Origin: Ectobius pallidus
Lineage: Eukaryota; Arthropoda; Insecta; Blattodea; Ectobiidae
Direction of reading: 5' to 3'
Length of the DNA: 64,000 nucleotides
Assembly (NCBI GenBank): GCA_964059195.1
Contig: CAXKWD010000005.1
Coordinates: forward strand, 92,579,882-92,643,881
Position numbers and translations under genes: made by a program. The notes under the pieces are model-generated. The model saw nothing but the letters and a program-made list of their open reading frames with translations. It made no database searches and was not told the DNA's origin. This document shows positions 1 through 11,699 of this stretch, piece by piece; the stretch's first letter is position 1, and each line of letters opens with the position of its first letter.

Positions 1-542
1 GCTGTTTTTCCTTATCGTGGAAGAAATACGTTGTTCTCGACAAGACGAGAACTGATGAAATCCCATACATATGCATTTCCTTAAAACTAGCAGAGACGCT
101 CCTACCATCTGATAGGAACTATCACAATCTGTCATTTGACTAGCTCTATGAACTTATCTTGCAATATCAATACTAAAATCATGGTGTTCATGGACTGCGT
201 AGCACTAAATAAGACTGGATTAAAAATACTTAATAGGCCTATCAGGTATTTGTCACATTAAAACATCTATAAATGATATAACATAATATTTTTTAAAAGA
301 TCCATAAGTAGGAATAATGGAAGTAATGAATTATCTCATAATCAATAATATCACAGTCAACACAAGGAAAGAAATCGTTTGAGATGTTTTGAGCAAAATA
401 TGTGGTGAAGACAAGGATAGAAGACTGATTTGCAACCCAACCCCTTCCTGAAAGAGAATTCACTGTTCATTTTTTATGATAGGAATTATCAATGAGAATA
501 AGTAATTTATGAATACTAATAATAAGGGATATATTGAAGTAG
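1..542. other. Upstream USP32 intron, no assigned content
   Basis: AT-rich sequence before the first hAT element. It includes one TAGGCCTA octamer (234-241). No convincing coding exon of USP32 or transposon end was seen. Confidence 0.5.
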
Positions 543-550
543 GTAATAAG

Positions 551-1209
551 TAGAGACGAGACTTTCATGCAAATGCATGTTTTTATGAGAACTTAGGACA
601 TAGCTCAAACTGAGTACTGACCCATGTCATTACTTTCTGGTTCCAAATGTGCATACTTTTTCCGTGCATGTTTGCATGTTTTGACCTTTTTGGAGGAAAA
701 AACATGCATAAAGCATATTTAGGGCATTTTTGGCTAAATCATGCATATAATATACATTATATTCAGTTTAAATGCATGTTTTAATGGGTTTTCAAGAAAG
801 TGACATCGTGGCAAAGTTTCCCTATCTTCGATTTTTACTACCGATTTTTACAGACGTTTGTGAAGTGGCGCGAGATATGCGAAAAGGAATTTGACCTTGC
901 CTTTGTCCACCCCCACCTATTTCCGGCCCGCACTTGGGGTGCATTGTACTTTGTCAGGGCTCGGGAAACCTGCAGTATCTTTACAGTGTGTGCAGTGGTT
1001 AGTGTGATTTACTATGCCTCCAGCTAAATGTTCCAAAAGCGATCTATTATAATTTCAGATAAAGTGTACTAAAAAAATTCATATTGGGCCATAAATGTTA
1101 GTGCATATTTTAGTGTATTTTTCCCTTGATAGTGCATGTTTCATGGTTTGATAATGCATAAATGCATGCATATTTCGCAATTTTATAGTGCATGAAAGTC
1201 TCGTCTCTA
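551..1209. mobile_element. Non-autonomous hAT element (659 bp)
   Basis: Perfect 21-bp terminal inverted repeats (551-571 and 1189-1209, starting tagagacgagactttcat) are flanked by an 8-bp duplication gtaataag (543-550 and 1210-1217). An 8-bp TSD and a TIR fitting YARNG (TAGAG) are the hAT signature. The interior is rich in ATGCATG words and carries no intact transposase. A short frame at 1013-1056 beginning MPPAKCSKSDLL could be the decayed start of a hAT protein, but that is a guess. Confidence 0.9.
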
Positions 1210-1217
1210 GTAATAAG

Positions 1218-2860
1218 TATTGTTACATAAAGACGAAATGCAGATAGAATAACTAGCAAAGCGTCATAATGACAATGCTACAATACTGTGTCAACTCTTG
1301 CATTGATCGGATAGTGAGGGGAGATGGATGGTTAATAAAACCAGTTCCTTCTGGCAGTGTACTGGTTGATCCAAGTTTAGGCAGGCAAAAGGGTGGTAAG
1401 AAAAATGTGTGGGAGAATTGTCAGAAGTTTTTTTTTTCATTCCCCCCCTTTTTTTCCCCTTGTGTGAACTATAATGAAATTAATGAATTACCCTACATCA
1501 AAATATCACATAGTGAAGAAAGGGCGGGACTCTGTAATATTGGGGGGGGGGGGGTGAAGGAACTCACTACTCATTCTGCAACAAAATAATTAATATGAAA
1601 CATTCGTATGTTTTCCTCTACCATAATAAAGGATCTTTTTTTTTTGTCCTGCTTCTTAAAGTAAGTTTCTATCACTGCGTTTTAAGCATGCACTTACTGC
1701 TTTCTCAGCCTATTGCACAAAGCTATGATTGTGAAATTGGTTAGTGTATAACTACCAGGCAATTTCTATAGAGATGTTTTAGGCCTTAGTATAAGCAGTA
1801 AGTGTCTTTGAGTCATTTTTACAGAGATCATCATGTGAAGTGGTGGTAAGAGTAAGAGAAAGTCGTTCCCATGCATTGTCATAATCCTGAAAGACTCTAG
1901 ATTTGAAATTTCATTTTGATACAATTTTTTTACACACGAATCTAAATGTACCATTAATTCTAATGCACACCCCAATTGTGAAACTTCAAGTCATAAAAAC
2001 AGATTGTGGATGTAATTCGCATCAATGGTAGGATATTTTATTTTACAGTAGAATCCTGATTTTCCGTCACCCTGTTAACCAATTGGCTAATTACTATCCA
2101 ACTGTGGCTCAATCTTTATTTTCTTTTATTTGTACTTTTATTTCTTATACAGTATTTTATTTTTTCTACAGTTTATTTTTTGAAAGGAAAAAATATGAAC
2201 AACTGCACATGATAGTAGTGTATACATTTTTTTAGTATAGTGCTGTTATACTATCTGAAGAGGGTTAGTTATATTCAGAACAGAATCTGGCGAAAGTTGT
2301 AAACTTAGCCATTATCTGCTGTCAAAGAAATGGCTTTCAGAAATTCCCTTTCAGAAGGTGTTTTTCTAAATTGCTTTTTAAGAAATGGCCCTCGGATATT
2401 CCATACAATTGCAAAGCCATGTAGACCCACTTTAATTATTGAGTTCTTATATTGTAGTGTTTCAGTTGATGGGCTTAATAATAATAATAATATTTATTTA
2501 TCTGTCATTAAACTTATACAAAGTAATAGACATCATCAGTGTAAAAATTCTAAAACTATTAAAACACCAGATCATCCAGATGATCTTGTAATTTGTAATT
2601 TCTGTAAGAAATGTCTTCCACGAGAGTGAAGAAAAAACATGTTGTTCTAAAATAATATTGAAAAAAAAGTGCAACTAATCAAGCAGTTTAAGAATGGCTT
2701 ATCTCTCATCAGAATTTGAAGTTGACTTAGTAACTGTATGTATCACAAAAATAATCTCGCTGTAGTATGTATTATTGTGGGATTTTTATTTTCTTAGATA
2801 TTGTTTTAATAGTGTCATTTCTATGTGATTTTGATTTTCTGTATTTATACATTCTTATTG
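1218..2860. other. Intronic sequence, mostly unassigned
   Basis: Contains homopolymer runs (T/C around 1430-1460, a G run at 1541-1554). A lone pogo-like end (cagtagaatcctgattttcc, from about 2046) lacks a visible partner. The open frames at 1269-1589 and 2330-2629 run through simple sequence and match no family I know, so they are not called as genes. Confidence 0.5.
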
Positions 2861-2862
2861 TA

Positions 2863-3763
2863 CAAGGTGCTACCCAAAATATCCGTGAATTTCATTTTAC
2901 CGGTCAAACCAGTAGCAGTATGACTTTCCGCCGCAACATGTCTCGAGGTACACATCTTAGCTACTGCGGTACAAAGTTGCGTCAGATTTGGTGCATGTAG
3001 TTGTGAGTTTTAGTGGTGAGTGTCAGGACATGTTTCAGTGCTACTGCGAATTGTCAAATGGATAACGTGAAGGAGCAGCGGATTTGCATCAAATTCTGTT
3101 TTGAGTTGAAGAAAACTGCATCTGAAACCCATGCATGCTGACAGAGGCATTTGGTGAAAGTGCACTGAGTCAGGCAAGAACATTTGAGTGGTTCAAGCAC
3201 TTCAAGGAAGGCCGAGAATCTGTGGAAGATGACAAACATTCTGGTCGACATTCAGGGAATTGTGCATAAGAAGTTTGTTCCACCTGGTCAGACTGTCAAC
3301 GGGCAGTTTCACTGTGAGGTTTTGAGGTGACTGAGGGAAAATGTTTGGAACAAATGGCCAGAGTTGTGGGAAAAGAAAGTCTGGTTGGTGCACCATGACA
3401 ACGCACCTGCGCACACCTCGCTTGTTGTGAGGGAATTCCTGGCCAAAAACAACATGGCAACTGTCCCCCCACCCTCCCTACTCGCCAGACCTAGCCCCTT
3501 GCGACTTCTACCTGTTCCCGAAGATGAAAATCGCATTGAAAGGGAGATTTTTGACTCCATTGAAGACATCCAAGTGATTCGCAATGGGTCCTGAACACCC
3601 ACTCTGCGAACTTTCAGGAGTGCTTCCAAAAATGGGAACAACGGTGGGATCGTTGCAAACATGTCCGAGGTGACTACTTTCAAGGTGACGGAGGACTTTA
3701 GGACATAAGTATAGTTTTCTGATTTTTACAATGAAATTCTTGGATATTTTGGGTAGCATCTCG
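2863..3763 (+). mobile_element. Mariner-like element, internally deleted (901 bp)
   Basis: Ends flanked by TA (2861-2862, 3764-3765); inner TIR gctacccaaaatatcc is identical at both ends. The interior encodes on + an N-terminal transposase part (FEWFKHFKEGRESVEDD near 3185-3235) and, after an internal deletion near 3250-3262, the C-terminal part: KFVPPGQTVN, WLVHHDNAPAHTS (second catalytic Asp context) and VREFLAKNNMATV. Stops and frame changes break it, and the first catalytic Asp region is deleted. Non-functional. Confidence 0.93.
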
Positions 3764-3765
3764 TA

Positions 3766-4872
3766 TTACCAAGCAGTTTCATCCTTGTATTTTTGCTGTA
3801 CTTTTCTTAATATGTACTTATATTTGACGTTGTCCATAGCTGTAAAGGCTCAGTGACAATAAAATGTTATTCTATTCTCATGCAAGATTAAATTATTGTT
3901 GTGGAAATTCTAGGTTATTCATTTTACACCATGACACAAAGTAGGCCTATTTCACATAAAGAATTATGTACATATTATTTTTGTACTATTCAGTTTCTGA
4001 AAATAATCACATTATTTTACTTCATTACTGTATTTGTTTGTCTTCTACATACTTATACTTATAATAATGAAACTTAGAGGTGAAGCCATATAATTCTGCT
4101 ATGATGTGTGTGGGATGACTAGGAGGTGGAGCTATACAGCGATAGGTTACGGAGTTTGTTGATTGATTTCACTCTAGTACAGACATCTTATGGGCAGGGT
4201 TTCTTGAAACTATTTCTCTAGTTTGAGTTTGAAGAGTTTTAAACTGTAATTTACTCAACACATGGGGCATTTTGAACAATGTGAGATGTACTTAGAACTT
4301 TCAACACTCATTCACCGATGCCAACAAAAGAAACGTCTACACTCAGTAGAGCAGCTTTCTTGTAGAACAAGTGAGATATCCCTAGACTGTGATTCCCCGT
4401 TGGAACATGTGGTAATAATCAATAAAAATGCTCTTAATAATTAATTAGTGCACTAGTCCACTCACTTTAGCTCACTTTGAGCAAACACAGTTCATATTAG
4501 TCATATGAAGAGACATGTCTCATAGTGGAGACATGACATATACGCTGTAGCTAAATGTTATTTTTAGTTGTCATGGTATGTAGACTATCGCTTCGATTAA
4601 ATCATTATATTCAATTTGCAGGAAAACTGTCAATTATATGAAAAAACTGCAAAGAGATAAACCTTCCTTATTCATCCCTCTTAAAGTGTATGTAAAACTC
4701 ACAGTGATACAGATAATTTGTACTGAATAATGCAGGGTTAAACATTTAGGGACAATATGTTTCTTCTGAGTATATTACTTATTTCAGACTAATACGGTAT
4801 TCAAATTTTTTTTATTTGTTTCTACCCAAGTAATAGACTGTTAAAGTCTGTGCAGCTTTACCCCTTTGACCT

Positions 4873-4919
<47 letters not shown>

Positions 4920-4954
4920 TTATATTTATGTATATTCCTATATATTTTTTCTAG
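3766..4954. other. Intron with a diverged repeat and TA microsatellite
   Basis: Holds the repeat at about 4100-4440 (separate entry) and a (TG)n/(TA)n/TTTATA microsatellite at about 4868-4947 ending at the exon acceptor. A TAGGCCTA octamer is at 3942-3949. The rest shows nothing recognisable. Confidence 0.5.
4100..4440. repeat. Interspersed repeat, copy 1
   Basis: Shares a long diverged block with 38118-38400: ggttacggagttt followed by gattgatttcact/gatagatttcagt, then ggggcattttgaa, ccaacaaaagaaa-type and cactcaataNagcNgctttct-type words in the same order. Same orientation in both places. No ends or duplications were found, so the class is unknown. Confidence 0.65.
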
Positions 4955-5114
4955 CGAGATCGTGCTACTTACGAAGAGTTTCGAGATTGGCTGACAGCTC
5001 ATCCTGATGCCACTTCTTTGAGCCGCTGGTTACTCTCAGAACCCTGTACTGTCACTCTGAGCAATGAACATGAAACACCTACTTTCTATCAAACGTTGGC
5101 TGGTGTTACACACT
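4955..5114 (+). CDS. USP32: USP32 exon (1st in window): N-terminal EF-hand region
   Basis: Acceptor ttttttctag precedes the exon and donor gtgagt follows it. The frame opens at CGA GAT CGT and reads YEEFRDWL, LSRWLLSE and PTFYQTLAGVTH, strongly matching the USP32 N-terminal region about 150-200 residues into the protein. The exon ends one base into a codon (phase 1), which the next exon completes as Leu. It is preceded by a TA/TTTA microsatellite (about 4868-4947). The upstream exons encoding the start are not in the window. Confidence 0.94.
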
Positions 5115-6556
5115 GTGAGTATTGACTCATTATTTTTTTCCTTATCTATAGTTTGTTAGTAAATTTGTCGTTTTTACTATTATGTTACTGGATTATTATT
5201 GTACTACTATTACTATGTTATTTACTATTCTTCTTCTTCTTATTATTATTATTATTATTAAATTTGGTTCTGTGTTAGCATTATGTTTATATTATGTATT
5301 TACCTGATTTACCTGGCTGAAATGTTGACACTGAAAATTGAATTTGTTGTTTTGTTGGGTATTCATAGGTGAACCTAAGATTTCAAAACTGATTTTTCCT
5401 TATCGAAAAGGTGCAGAAAGTTAATTCATTATAAGAAAGCAGTGCTTTAGTTGGGGGTGGGGGGGGGGGGAAGTTTCCCTCAAAATGTATGAAGTTTTAA
5501 TTAAAAAAAAAATCAAGTTACATTTCCTTATAACTTATGTAAACTATTTTTCTGGATCAATCTTATAAAGTACGTATTTGTCTAGAAAAATCCTAAATTT
5601 TGCCATTCTTTCTAGTAGGCCTACTCTTCTTTATGAAAGCTACCATTGTAGTGAAGGTAAGTCCCCTTAAATATTTTTTCCAACTTAAGCATTATAAGGA
5701 AGTAAACATTGTCTCTTTGTTTTTAAGTATTCATATTATGTTTATGTTATACTCGATATTTTTGAAACAATGGGATAAGAATCTAATTAATTACCTGTTT
5801 GTGTTACTGTTTCGGATCTAATCTATGAAATATAAGTTATGGTTCTGATACTGTGTATGCTATTTGGCATTTTTAGACTTTTTTTTAGCATAGGAATTTC
5901 TAAGATCCAAGTGCCAGGAAAACTTTCAGGTATAGGATGGCATCCCTTGAGGTAGGTCATTGAATGCCTTTCTCATTCACTGTTTTTATGGATTGTGTTG
6001 AATCCCAGAGGACAAAATCAGTTAAGTTGTTGGATCCAAAATAGTCTTAAGTTGATTCTGGATCTGCAAAGTGATGTGTCTGCTCTGTCCTTTTAAATAA
6101 GCAAAGCAGCTTCTACAAGACAGGAGTCCAGAGCGTCTCTAATTTTGTAGAAATAGATTCCAAAGATCGTAAATATTGTGGAAGTACTGAAGAAAAAAGG
6201 CCCTAGACCCATTGAAATTATCTCCTATATTCAAAATGAAATTAGAACAATATTTTCAAACAATCATAACAATTTTATTCAATAACATAATTAATAAGAA
6301 ATATATATTAACAATGACTTGCACTTATACAACTGTAAGATCTGTTTGATGGCCAATCAACCCAGCTCAAAATGCTCAAGTATTAGACCTACTGAAGTCA
6401 TTAAACTTCTAATAATACATAAATTCGTATTGTAAGAAAAGCTCAGTATGGTGCATTTACAATCAATACACTGTCACAGCAATTACCATGGCTTATGCTT
6501 CTATCGTAATATAAGGGATGTTGTATAGTTTTCCTGTCTTCAGAACATGAATTCAT
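5115..6556. other. Intron 1 left part, unassigned
   Basis: Simple repeats (TTA/TTC near 5220-5265, a G run at about 5458-5471) and AT-rich sequence with a TAGGCCTA at 5616-5623. No recognised coding or transposon ends. Confidence 0.5.
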
Positions 6557-8080
6557 AGTATTTATTTATTTATTTATTTATTTAAAGTACAAAAATAGGC
6601 AGTGTGGAAATACAAAAAATGGGTAGAGAGTATACATTACAAAAGAGTACAATCAATAATATACGCCATAAAACACATACAAAGTTAAAAATAATTAATG
6701 AAATATATAAGTTAGGAATGTAATAGTATAAATAATTATAACCAATAATCTTATGAACTAATAATGATAAAAAAGGATGTAGATCCCGAAAAGGATCTAA
6801 ACTTGATATATTAGTTACAGATAGGATTAGATAATATCATTGTAATATTCACTCATAAAGTATACCTTAAGTTAAAACACAATAAAAAGAAGTTATATAA
6901 ACAGTGGAGTATACTGATAAAAACCAAAATTCTGAATGATAAAAACACTTTATTCTCCACTTACGTCACTTTTAATAACACAGGACTAGTTTCGAGAGCC
7001 TTATTCGCTCCCATCATCGGCTGGTGGTCGACTGTTATTCTGGTTGCCATGTTGGTTTGTATATATACATTGTTCTGTGCTGCCCTCTCGTTCCGTTTTT
7101 GTAAGTCGCACTACGTCGTCTATAGGTGGGATTTCAAAGTTCATAACCTTGTCTTCTTTCTTAGTGATGAATATTTTCTCCCATACGTTCAGTTCGGATG
7201 GTTTCTTAACATGTTTTAATAGTTTGATCTCCTTTTTAACACTGTGATTTTTTGTCCAGCAATGGTATGCAACTATTAAAACTATTAAAACACGTTAAGA
7301 AACCATCCGAACTGAACGTATGGGAGAAAATATTCATCACTAAGAAAGAAGACAAGGTTATGAACTTTGAAATCCCACCTATAGACGACGTAGTGCGACT
7401 TACAAAAACGGAACGAGAGGGCAGCACAGAACAATGTGTATATACAAACCAACATGGCAACCAGAATAACAGTCGACCACCAGCCAATGATGGGAGCGAA
7501 TAAGGCTCTCGAAACTAGTCCTGTGTTATTAAAAGTGACGTAAGTGGAGAATAAAGTGTTTTTATCATTCAGAATTTTGGTTTTTATACTTTAAGTTGTT
7601 TCTTGAAAGTTTTTAGTTTACTTTAGTTTAGTATACTCCACTGTTTAATATTGGCAGGTACCGGTAGTTTATTATAATATTTGGCCATAATATTGAGTAA
7701 ACTTTTTGAGCCATATCTAGAGGTTTCAACAGTGTTTAAAACAAGGTTATTAAGACCTCTGGTATTATAGTTATGTATGTCACTAAATTGTAGTAAGTTA
7801 ATATTGCTATGGAATAATTTATTTAAGACTTGGTATGCAAATATGAGAATTGACAATCTTAAAGATACAGCAAGTGGTACAATTCCTGTATGAAGATATA
7901 ACTGGTTAGTAGGTGTGAAGTAGTCTAGGTTATAAATAATTTTAATAGCCCTATTTTGTAGAGTTTCAAGTTGATGTAGTTGACTTTTATTGCATGATTG
8001 CCAATTACATCCATTTAGTATGCCTACTGACCAATATATTACGTATATTATTATTACAATTATAATTCTGCTCAATTATC
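6557..8080 (-). mobile_element. Non-LTR retrotransposon 3' fragment, split by a Penelope-like foldback
   Basis: On the minus strand, 8075-7650 encodes the C-terminal part of a CR1/Jockey-type reverse transcriptase protein: LHQLETLQNRAIKIIYNLDY, LYLHTGIVPLAVSLRLSILI, IHNYNTRGLNNLVL and KYYNKLPVP. The (TTTA)n tract at 6557-6583 would be the 3' tail in this orientation. The element is 5'-truncated near 8080. Its 3' part is interrupted by the inverted structure at 6899-7646. Confidence 0.85.
6899..7646. mobile_element. Penelope-like foldback (two inverted 3' ends)
   Basis: Two arms of about 305 bp (6916-7225 and 7273-7588) are near-perfect inverted copies around a ~47-bp centre. Each arm, read outward, encodes LKHVKKPSELNVWEKIFI, DKVMNFEIPPIDDVV and ends NDGSE-stop. 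This resembles the C-terminal endonuclease region of the Penelope-like fragment at 17097-17366 (LTVWEKIYI, LMNFDIPAEDN). An outer 17-bp inverted pair (6899-6915 and 7630-7646) brackets the structure. Paired inverted ends are common in Penelope-like insertions. Confidence 0.8.
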
Positions 8081-8118
8081 TGAAGGTGTTATTAAATATA
8101 TACTTTATATATCTCAGC

Positions 8119-9580
8119 TAGAGGTGTACAAACCTCGATTTTAGCTTGCCCATACCCGCTTGAACGCCAGGCAAGCAAGTTGCCAGCGTCATAGCTAGGA
8201 AGCAGGCAGGTTTCTTTAAACTTGATGGGTCAGGCCAAACCCAGCCTAGGCAAGTCAGAATAAGCTTGCGACATTCCTATCAGCTAAACAACTGTAGTTG
8301 CTAGTGTAGGTAATACTTTCTTGCTTTTCTACATGCTGGTAGAAGAAATTCACCATGCAGATAAATAAAAGGTGGATAAAGTATTAAAATCCGTTTAGCG
8401 TCTTAACACAATTATTATTTTTATTATTAGGTAGATTTCGAAGAAAAATCTAATCTACCTAATGACTTTCAAAAAATTTGTTCATATCTTTTCGTTTCAT
8501 GCCTCCCTAAGTACGAAACCACCGCCTGTTAAAAAAAAATTGATATATTTATATTTATATACAGTATATGTATATGTATATGTATATATATATATTTATA
8601 TATATATCTTTACACGCTAGCGGCCGTAATTTTCAAGATATTTGAATCAAATTTTATTATGTTATTTCTTGGCCCAATAGTTCAGACAAGTTCGTTAATG
8701 AGAAAAATTGGCGCAAGAGGGTGGTCGGGGGAGGGGGTTGAAATTTTAAAACATTTATATCTCGGCCCCTATGAAGTATAGAGGGAAACTTTGATTGAAT
8801 AAATTAGAGTACTCCTTATGGAGTTCACAGTGACACCAACGATTCGGGGGTTTTGGGAGTACGAGTGGGGGTGGAGGTATGGGGATGGAAATTCGAAATT
8901 TTCGAAACTACGTCTTGTGGGGTATCGTTGAAAAGCTCTTGATGAGTACTCTACAAATCAATAACTAGTTTCTTGATAGTTCTCATATAAGGCGAGATTT
9001 GAATGTTTGAAAAAAGTTCTCTTTCCTCTTTTTTGCAGTTATTATTGCGGGTTTGTCATGCCAAGGCTAAAGAAGAAGAATGCTACGCAGCGACAGTAAA
9101 TTAAAACAAAAGCACTTCGAAATCTACCTCAGCTTGTAGGCTTGCCTAAAGGGATTTTTGTTATTGTTATTAATGATTTTATGATGTTTTCTCGAAAATG
9201 TTTGAAAATTTTTCCCATGCCGGACTAGTACTACCTTTGTTCATTGATAATTCAAACTGTCCACATTTTAGTTTCTCCTCGGCTTCCTTCAGGGTAAAAT
9301 TCTCTAAACACATCTGAAGTTCCTCAACTACGTAACTGCACGACTTACCAGTGCACTGCTATACCCAGTTTCATATTCTTTCCGCCAGGCCTTGCAGTTT
9401 CCTTAGGTCCTGTGCAACCCATCAGGTTATGAAGAGCTTGTGACTCATAGCGACAGCATTTCTTATCATCGTTGTAATCTGGCTTGCTTTCAAGTCCAGC
9501 AAGTTAAAAGCTGTGACTGGTTGCAGAATTTCAAAGGGGCAGGCAAGCTAAAATCAGAATATGTAGGCCCTACACCTCTG
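8119..9580. mobile_element. Non-autonomous hAT element hosting a Helitron-like insert
   Basis: 8-bp duplication atctcagc at 8111-8118 and 9581-9588. Ends tagaggtgta / tacacctctg fit YARNG, and a subterminal word ttttagcttgcc is inverted at the two sides. The Helitron-like copy at 8427-9154 is inside. The remaining interior shows no intact transposase. Confidence 0.88.
8427..9154 (-). mobile_element. Helitron/Helentron-like non-autonomous element, copy A
   Basis: In minus orientation it starts A|TCCCTTTAGGC and ends with a hairpin (aggtagattt...aaatctacct) followed by CTAA|T. There is no target duplication. It has a shared internal 15-bp inverted word aggtagatttcgaag near both ends, a TA-microsatellite core (8545-8610) and the conserved block around aacgaacttgtccgaact. 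These are the features of Helitron-type or Helentron-associated elements; the class is inferred. This copy lacks about 150 bp found in copies B-D. Confidence 0.66.
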
Positions 9581-9588
9581 ATCTCAGC

Positions 9589-10659
9589 ATTTGTAAAGAT
9601 ATTTTATATTACATAAATAATAAGTGTCTTGGTCAGTAGTTCGGTAAATTTTTGTTATTACATGGCAGTCTAAATTCAATCATACGTCCGCATTCTCTCA
9701 CAGAAACACTCCATGGGCCAGAGAAGCCTAGGTATAGTATATCAATTTTGAATTTACATGGTGAAAGAAAGCCAAGCATGCTAGGTGAGTACTTGAAAAG
9801 AAAACTACGCCTCAATGCGTAGTATCACAGCAAAATGGAATTAAATTACCATAACTAAGAAGAAAAATTCAACTACTCACCCAGGATACAGAAGTATGCA
9901 AAAAATAACTATATACCTAGACTCGTCTGTCCAAATTCAGCCATACACCATTCAGACTGAAAGACGACTGCCTAATAACAACAGCTCGCAATCGCTAGGC
10001 AGTTCTTGCTCAAGCCACTAACTAGGGGGAAAAACAGTTACATAACTCAAGCCATACCAACCGCTGGAACAGGGTGTTTGAAAATAAATTAAATGCAAGT
10101 GTACCAATATAAACTTTCTTTGCGTGCAGAATCCAATTATTGTGCTGTACTGAAATATATAAATGGAGGTTGACATGAAAACAGCACACTGGAACCCTTA
10201 ATTTAGTAGAGATCTTCAAAACATAGCATATTAGTGACAGGTGGTCTAAAATGCAAATATGCCATTGGAACTGCTACTTCTTTTATAATGTTCCAATTAG
10301 GTATCTTTTTTTCTTTACGTAGCTTTACTGACATTTTCTACCCATGTTCTTATTTTCACTTCAGACGTTTTCAGAAGCAATTACAATAGCTACCAACATA
10401 TCAGGTAATTTCAGATTCTCAAAATCAGGGAACCATATTGACGATAAGTGTTGCCAGATATCTTACAACTTTTTCCACAAAGGAAGATAATTTTTCTTTT
10501 TCAACATACAATGTACCCCTATAGAATGACAGTTATATAAAGTGTGTTAATGTAGAAACACCTTTGCTGTTAGGGGTACTTTTATTACTGTTCTTTTATG
10601 GTTATACTTTATTATTTACTTATTTTTGGAAATATTCATTTATTGCCTCTAACTTGCAG
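9589..10659. other. Intron 1 right part, unassigned
   Basis: AT-rich sequence up to the exon 2 acceptor. Short open frames on the minus strand (9633-9815, 10022-10219) show no recognisable family. No transposon ends found. Confidence 0.5.
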
Positions 10660-10899
10660 TGGAGGAGACTGATATTATGGAGTTGGAGAAGAGGTACTGG
10701 CTTCTTAAAGGACAATCACGTACAGGGAAACTGGACCTTGACACTTTAGTTCCTCTCATCAGCCCTCCAGTTCCATTGTCTGTCTGCTCAGGAGTGTTTG
10801 GTGCATTTGATGAGAACCGAGACAACCATATTGATTTTAAAGAAATGGCATGTGGCATTTCTGCTGCTTGTAGAGGCCCTCTCACTGAAAGACAGAAAT
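10660..10899 (+). CDS. USP32: USP32 exon 2: canonical EF-hand
   Basis: Acceptor aacttgcag, donor gtaagt. The product reads LEKRYWLLKGQSRTGKLDLD, then FGAFDENRDNHIDFKE. The loop D-E-N-R-D-N-H-I-D-F-K-E has acidic or polar ligands at positions 1, 3, 5, 9 and 12, so calcium binding is plausible. CRGPLTERQK follows, as in USP32 of other animals. It ends in phase 1 and is completed by exon 3 to give Phe. Intron 1 before it is 5.5 kb and carries nested non-LTR, Penelope, hAT and Helitron-like insertions. Confidence 0.96.
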
Positions 10900-11571
10900 G
10901 TAAGTACAAGTTGAATTAATCCCACTTATAAAATGCAGAGAAACCTTGTTAATTCTACTAACTGGCGCTGAATGTTGTATTACCAATAGGCCAGATTAAC
11001 AGAAATAAAATAAATCAGAGACATTTTCATAAATAAGAACAATAAGGCCATAACGAAGCAGAGTACTTACGTTGATAAATTTTGATAATTTTCTTCTTTA
11101 GTTTAAAAAGCAGTCTATTTTACTCACGTATTTTTTCACACATCTCTTTCACTAAAAGTACATACAAATACCTCATGTGGTGCTCGTGTTCATTTAACTC
11201 ACATTATTTTCAACGCAGTTGATAAAAACGTAATTTTTTTTGTTTCTTATATTGTATACCTTATGCTTAACCACTCCAGATTCTCTACTTACACTGGCAT
11301 CTTGTTATTCATACATTATTTTCTTCATACAAAGATAAATTTTGTATGCTTATGTTTTTCCTTTCCTGATGATGTTTCTAGTTTGCTGAAGGATATTGTT
11401 ATCTTGTTATGTCAGCTTAGTTTAACCCCATGTTTTGCATCCTGTACTAAATGTAAGGCTGAAATGATCTTACTGTTGACAGGCCTTAAAACCTCATGCA
11501 TGTAGAGACTAACAAATTTTGTGATCATTTTCCCAAACTTACGATGCCACAGTTGATTTTTCAGTTTGATT

Positions 11572-11690
11572 TTATTTAATAGTCCTCATATGCTCTTTTA
11601 CTCTTGTATCAATGTATCGTTTTGTTCTTCTTAAGTAAAACTTATCACAAATTTCACAATTAATTTGGTATAATCCTGATTTTTTGCTTG
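11572..11690 (-). mobile_element. Penelope-like element fragment (GIY-YIG region)
   Basis: Minus-strand frame reads SGLYQINCEICDKFYLRRTK, RYIDTRVKEHMRTIK-stop. The order GLYQINCxxCxKFYLxxTxR...TRVKEH is the GIY-YIG endonuclease N-terminal pattern of Penelope-like retroelements (Leu in place of the usual Ile/Val-Gly). Flanks were not delimited. The fragment is too short to be functional. Confidence 0.78.
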
Positions 11691-11699
11691 GAAATTTAA

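Noticed and set aside
3309..3759. Minus-strand open frames opposite the mariner relic
   Set aside because: They are shadows of the + strand transposase text and match nothing.
5241..5262. CRISPR-like or tandem arrays in TTA/TA/CTGT tracts
   Set aside because: Simple microsatellites without spacers; the genome is animal.
10022..10219. Small antisense gene in intron 1
   Set aside because: Short, AT-rich, no start context, family match or splice signals.
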